Shown: positions 2,810 through 5,204 of the stretch, piece by piece
Layout of the letters: each line of letters starts with the position of its first letter
Position numbering within the stretch: the first letter of the stretch is position 1
Origin: Elusimicrobiales bacterium
Lineage (GTDB): Bacteria; Elusimicrobiota; Elusimicrobia; Elusimicrobiales; Elusimicrobiaceae
Direction: 5' to 3'
Length of the DNA stretch: 5,204 bases
NCBI GenBank assembly: GCA_030540535.1
Contig: JAUNWB010000121.1
Location: forward strand, 1-5,204
Program-made: the position numbers and the translations under genes
Notes under the pieces: model-generated
The model's input: the letters and a program-made list of their open reading frames with translations, nothing else
What the model was told of the DNA's origin: nothing
Databases searched by the model: none

Positions 2810-5204
2810 ATGAATAAATGGTTAGGGGTAGTGTGTGCCGTTGTATTGTGCCCGGGCCTCGCAGGCGCGTGGGGGTTGTTGCCCTATTGCGTAACGCGCG
2901 GCCAGGATGGGACGACCAAGTGGCAGCCGTGCCTTGGAGAGTCGTTCGTAACGGCGGGTTCCGTGCCGTGCCTGAACGTAACCGTACACGATGAGAAAAA
3001 CCGTTCCGGGGCGGAAGGCGCCGCGCTGCGGAGCGATTTGCGCGGTTCGTTTCAAAAAGCGTTTGACTCGTGGGTAAACGCCGTCCGCGGGACGATTAAA
3101 TCCTCCGGCCGCGAAGCCGAATTTGCCGATTTTCTGCAGTCTTTTCCCACCGCCATAGAGGTTCGCGTTCCGGGTGCTTCCCCAATGCCTTCCGCTCAGC
3201 CGCAGCAAACTTCCAAACGCCGCGGTAAAAAAGCTCCTGCTCCCGCGGCTCCGGCCCGCCCCGTTTCTACGGATAAAACGTGTATGAACGTGACGGTGAA
3301 CGTCGGCTGGGAACGCGGTTATGAATGGCGTACCTGTGCGGATGCAAATCCGGTTAAAAGCGTTATCAATTGGTATACGCATTACTTTTGGTATCATGAT
3401 CCGAATGCCGGCGCGCAGGCGTTTGGCATGACGGGGAACGGTTGCCATGGCAATCCGAAGGTGCTTGCCCATGAAATCGGGCACTTGTTGGGCTTGGCCG
3501 ATTTGTATTGGAACAGATTGGAAGGGGAATCCAAAGAGCAGGTGATTGTGCAGGACTTTTCACTTTTGCGGATGGGTATTTCCAGTAAAACCATGGAACG
3601 TGCTTCCATTATGGGCACCGCTGACGGCAACCCCATCGGCTGCGACGATGTAGATGCCCTCATCAACATGGCGGATTTAGTGGCCGCCAAACAGGGTAAT
3701 GTTTCGCCGCGCGTTAAAAACGGCTGGAAAAGTTTTTGCCCCAACTATTCCTCGTTTAGCTATGCTTACGGACAGCCGTATAAGACGGCGGAAGAATACG
3801 AGCAGAACAAAAAACGTATTGAAGCGGTTTTGTTTTTTGAAAAATCCTTTCTGCCGTGGTATAAAGAATATGACCGTTTGCAAGCCGAAATAGGTAAATT
3901 GAACAACCGTTTGAATAATGCGCCCCGTCCGTTGACGACGGCTGATTTGATGGATTCGGCCAAACTGAATTATTTGACTGACCGCCAAAAAAAGGTTGGG
4001 GACTTGTATGTGCGTTTGGAACGTACGGACGGCAAAGTATCTATTTTGGAACAATATAACGAAATGCTGGCGGCGGTGAACGAACACGCCTCTATTGCGC
4101 CGGGGACGCCTTTGTACGACCAGCAAGTTTTGGCCGGATATAAACCGTTCGAGGCGCATTTAATGGATGCTGTAGCCAAACAGGCCCATCACTGCGTGGT
4201 GTGTGACCAGCTGATTCCGGAGGATGAAGAGGCCTTTATAAAATCCGGGCGTCATTCTGTTTATTTCCACAGGAGCTGTGCAGGTAAGGGGGCAAGCAAC
4301 AGCAGGATTTCCGCTTACGCCAAAAAATACGGTTACGACCGCGAACAAACCGCCGCGAAAGCACAGACGTACAGCCAGCTTCGGGCCAAAGCCGTGGCCG
4401 AAGGCATCCGCGTGGATGTGCCCGGCGTTGATTTGCCTCTCCCATCGCGGGAACCGGTCGTCTTGGCGCCGGCGCAGCCCTCGCGGTCCGCGGCTCCGCG
4501 CACTTCGTCCGCTCCTGCTGCAACCCCGCGTGTTTCTAAACCGGCGTCTAAATCTGTGGCTAAAACTCCGGCTAAACGAAAGGGAGCCCCAACCGTCGCT
4601 CCGTTCGGTGCGGACCAATTTTCAGAAACCGCCCTTGCGGGCCGTCCGCGTGCGCAGGTAAAAGGCTTGCGGCCCGTTACGACTGCGCCGGAAACGCCCG
4701 TCCCGGCCAAACCGGCGGAACTTGTCTGCGCCGTTTGCGGTAAAAAGATTGCGAGCGAAGCGGACGCTTATATCCCGCCGGAAAAATCCCGCGGCCCGGT
4801 GCATAAACATTCGGAATGTGCTTTTAAGTATTTTGCGCGGTTCTATTCGGTGGATAACGCCAGTTTGGAACGGTACGGGAAGTATTACTTCTTAAACGAA
4901 CCGTCCGGCGTCACGGCGGCCAAAGGGCTGATGAAAAAGCTGGGCCTTACGCCGGAAGAAGTCAAGACGTATGCCGCGGCTTCGCGTGAAGCGGCGCGCG
5001 TAAAAGCGCAAGAGCAGCGTGAATCGTTAGAACGCTCTAAAAAGTGGGACAAGCTGAAAGCCGCTTATGAGAGTGCCTGCTCGGGCGCGTACGTAAAAGT
5101 ATCGCGGGCGGATAAAGAGAAGTTTATTTACGATAACCGCGTTGCGCTCAATTCAATCCGCCGGAAACAAAAAGAAAATAAAAAGCTGACGAAGAAAGAG
5201 CGGC
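2810..5204 (+). CDS. Exported zinc metallopeptidase with two zinc-finger-like modules (3' end outside window)
   Basis: The frame stays open for 798 codons to the window edge without a stop. ATG at 2810 follows AGGAG with five bases of spacing. Residues 1-20 look like a signal peptide (MNKWLGVVCAVVLC core, cleavage after AGA). Residues 21-330 form a metzincin-like protease: HEIGHLLGLADLY gives zinc ligands His221 and His225, catalytic Glu222 and probable third ligand Asp231, and ASIMGT supplies the Met-turn (Met268). HExxHxxGxxD with DLY recalls M6 and M7 peptidases. Eight cysteines follow the signal peptide in this part, which would allow disulfides. A Pro/Ala/Lys-rich stretch (121-155) interrupts it. 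Residues 331-420 are charged and probably helical or coiled-coil. Two CxxC...HxxC modules follow (462-490 and 640-670), split by a Pro/Ala/Ser/Lys linker (about 541-636). The tail is Lys/Glu-rich and helical. I know no named protein with this order. Peptidase activity is likely; substrate and final location (periplasm, surface or medium) are unknown. Confidence 0.85.
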   Translation, partial: MNKWLGVVCAVVLCPGLAGAWGLLPYCVTRGQDGTTKWQPCLGESFVTAGSVPCLNVTVHDEKNRSGAEGAALRSDLRGSFQKAFDSWVNAVRGTIKSSGREAEFADFLQSFPTAIEVRVPGASPMPSAQPQQTSKRRGKKAPAPAAPARPVSTDKTCMNVTVNVGWERGYEWRTCADANPVKSVINWYTHYFWYHDPNAGAQAFGMTGNGCHGNPKVLAHEIGHLLGLADLYWNRLEGESKEQVIVQDFSLLRMGISSKTMERASIMGTADGNPIGCDDVDALINMADLVAAKQGNVSPRVKNGWKSFCPNYSSFSYAYGQPYKTAEEYEQNKKRIEAVLFFEKSFLPWYKEYDRLQAEIGKLNNRLNNAPRPLTTADLMDSAKLNYLTDRQKKVGDLYVRLERTDGKVSILEQYNEMLAAVNEHASIAPGTPLYDQQVLAGYKPFEAHLMDAVAKQAHHCVVCDQLIPEDEEAFIKSGRHSVYFHRSCAGKGASNSRISAYAKKYGYDREQTAAKAQTYSQLRAKAVAEGIRVDVPGVDLPLPSREPVVLAPAQPSRSAAPRTSSAPAATPRVSKPASKSVAKTPAKRKGAPTVAPFGADQFSETALAGRPRAQVKGLRPVTTAPETPVPAKPAELVCAVCGKKIASEADAYIPPEKSRGPVHKHSECAFKYFARFYSVDNASLERYGKYYFLNEPSGVTAAKGLMKKLGLTPEEVKTYAAASREAARVKAQEQRESLERSKKWDKLKAAYESACSGAYVKVSRADKEKFIYDNRVALNSIRRKQKENKKLTKKER

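Noticed and set aside
2810..2870. Lipoprotein signal peptide on the metallopeptidase
   Set aside because: Cys9 and Cys14 lie in the hydrophobic core, but their preceding residues (GVV and VVL) do not match the lipobox. A signal peptidase I site after AGA (residues 18-20) fits better.
2822..4710. Several long minus-strand open frames (for example 2822-3484, 3677-4159, 4160-4618, 4333-4710)
   Set aside because: They lie opposite the 798-codon plus-strand gene, which carries a signal peptide, a catalytic motif and a good start. Their Arg-rich, low-complexity content is what antisense of this coding sequence gives.

Overview
The window reads as a bacterial chromosome segment, most likely from an Elusimicrobiota-type host-associated or gut bacterium. 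That placement is an inference. It rests mainly on the PilE-like prepilin, whose N-terminus (class III leader, then ALPQYQLAVDKSR) matches a pilin style I associate with Elusimicrobium, and on the AT-rich spacers between moderately GC-rich genes. No 16S or other phylogenetic marker is present to confirm it.

Layout from left to right: (1) a complete type IV prepilin-like gene on + (44-523); (2) a strong symmetric hairpin (559-601) between convergent genes, serving as a shared terminator; (3) a complete asparaginyl-tRNA synthetase gene, asnS, on - (642-1940); (4) an AT-rich spacer with an extended -10 promoter; (5) tRNA-Ala(CGC) on + (2209-2284) with encoded CCA and an intrinsic terminator; (6) an unusual tandem array (about 2285-2728) built from pieces of that same tRNA and its terminator, giving four near-identical terminator hairpins at 115-128 nt intervals, two intact copies of the tRNA 3' end including CCA, and three inverted copies of its anticodon arm; (7) a well-formed promoter and a long open gene on + (2810 to the window edge, at least 798 codons), the largest gene here. 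It encodes an exported zinc metallopeptidase (HEIGHLLGLADLY plus a SIMGT Met-turn) fused to a coiled-coil-like region, two copies of a CxxC...HxxC zinc-finger-like module, a Pro/Ala/Lys-rich linker and a basic helical tail. It is cut by the window end.

The genes do not form one operon: each is separated by terminators or divergent orientation. asnS and tRNA-Ala are translation housekeeping genes. The pilin and the metallopeptidase are both exported products. The two items most worth following up are the tRNA-derived array and the metallopeptidase with duplicated zinc-finger-like modules.
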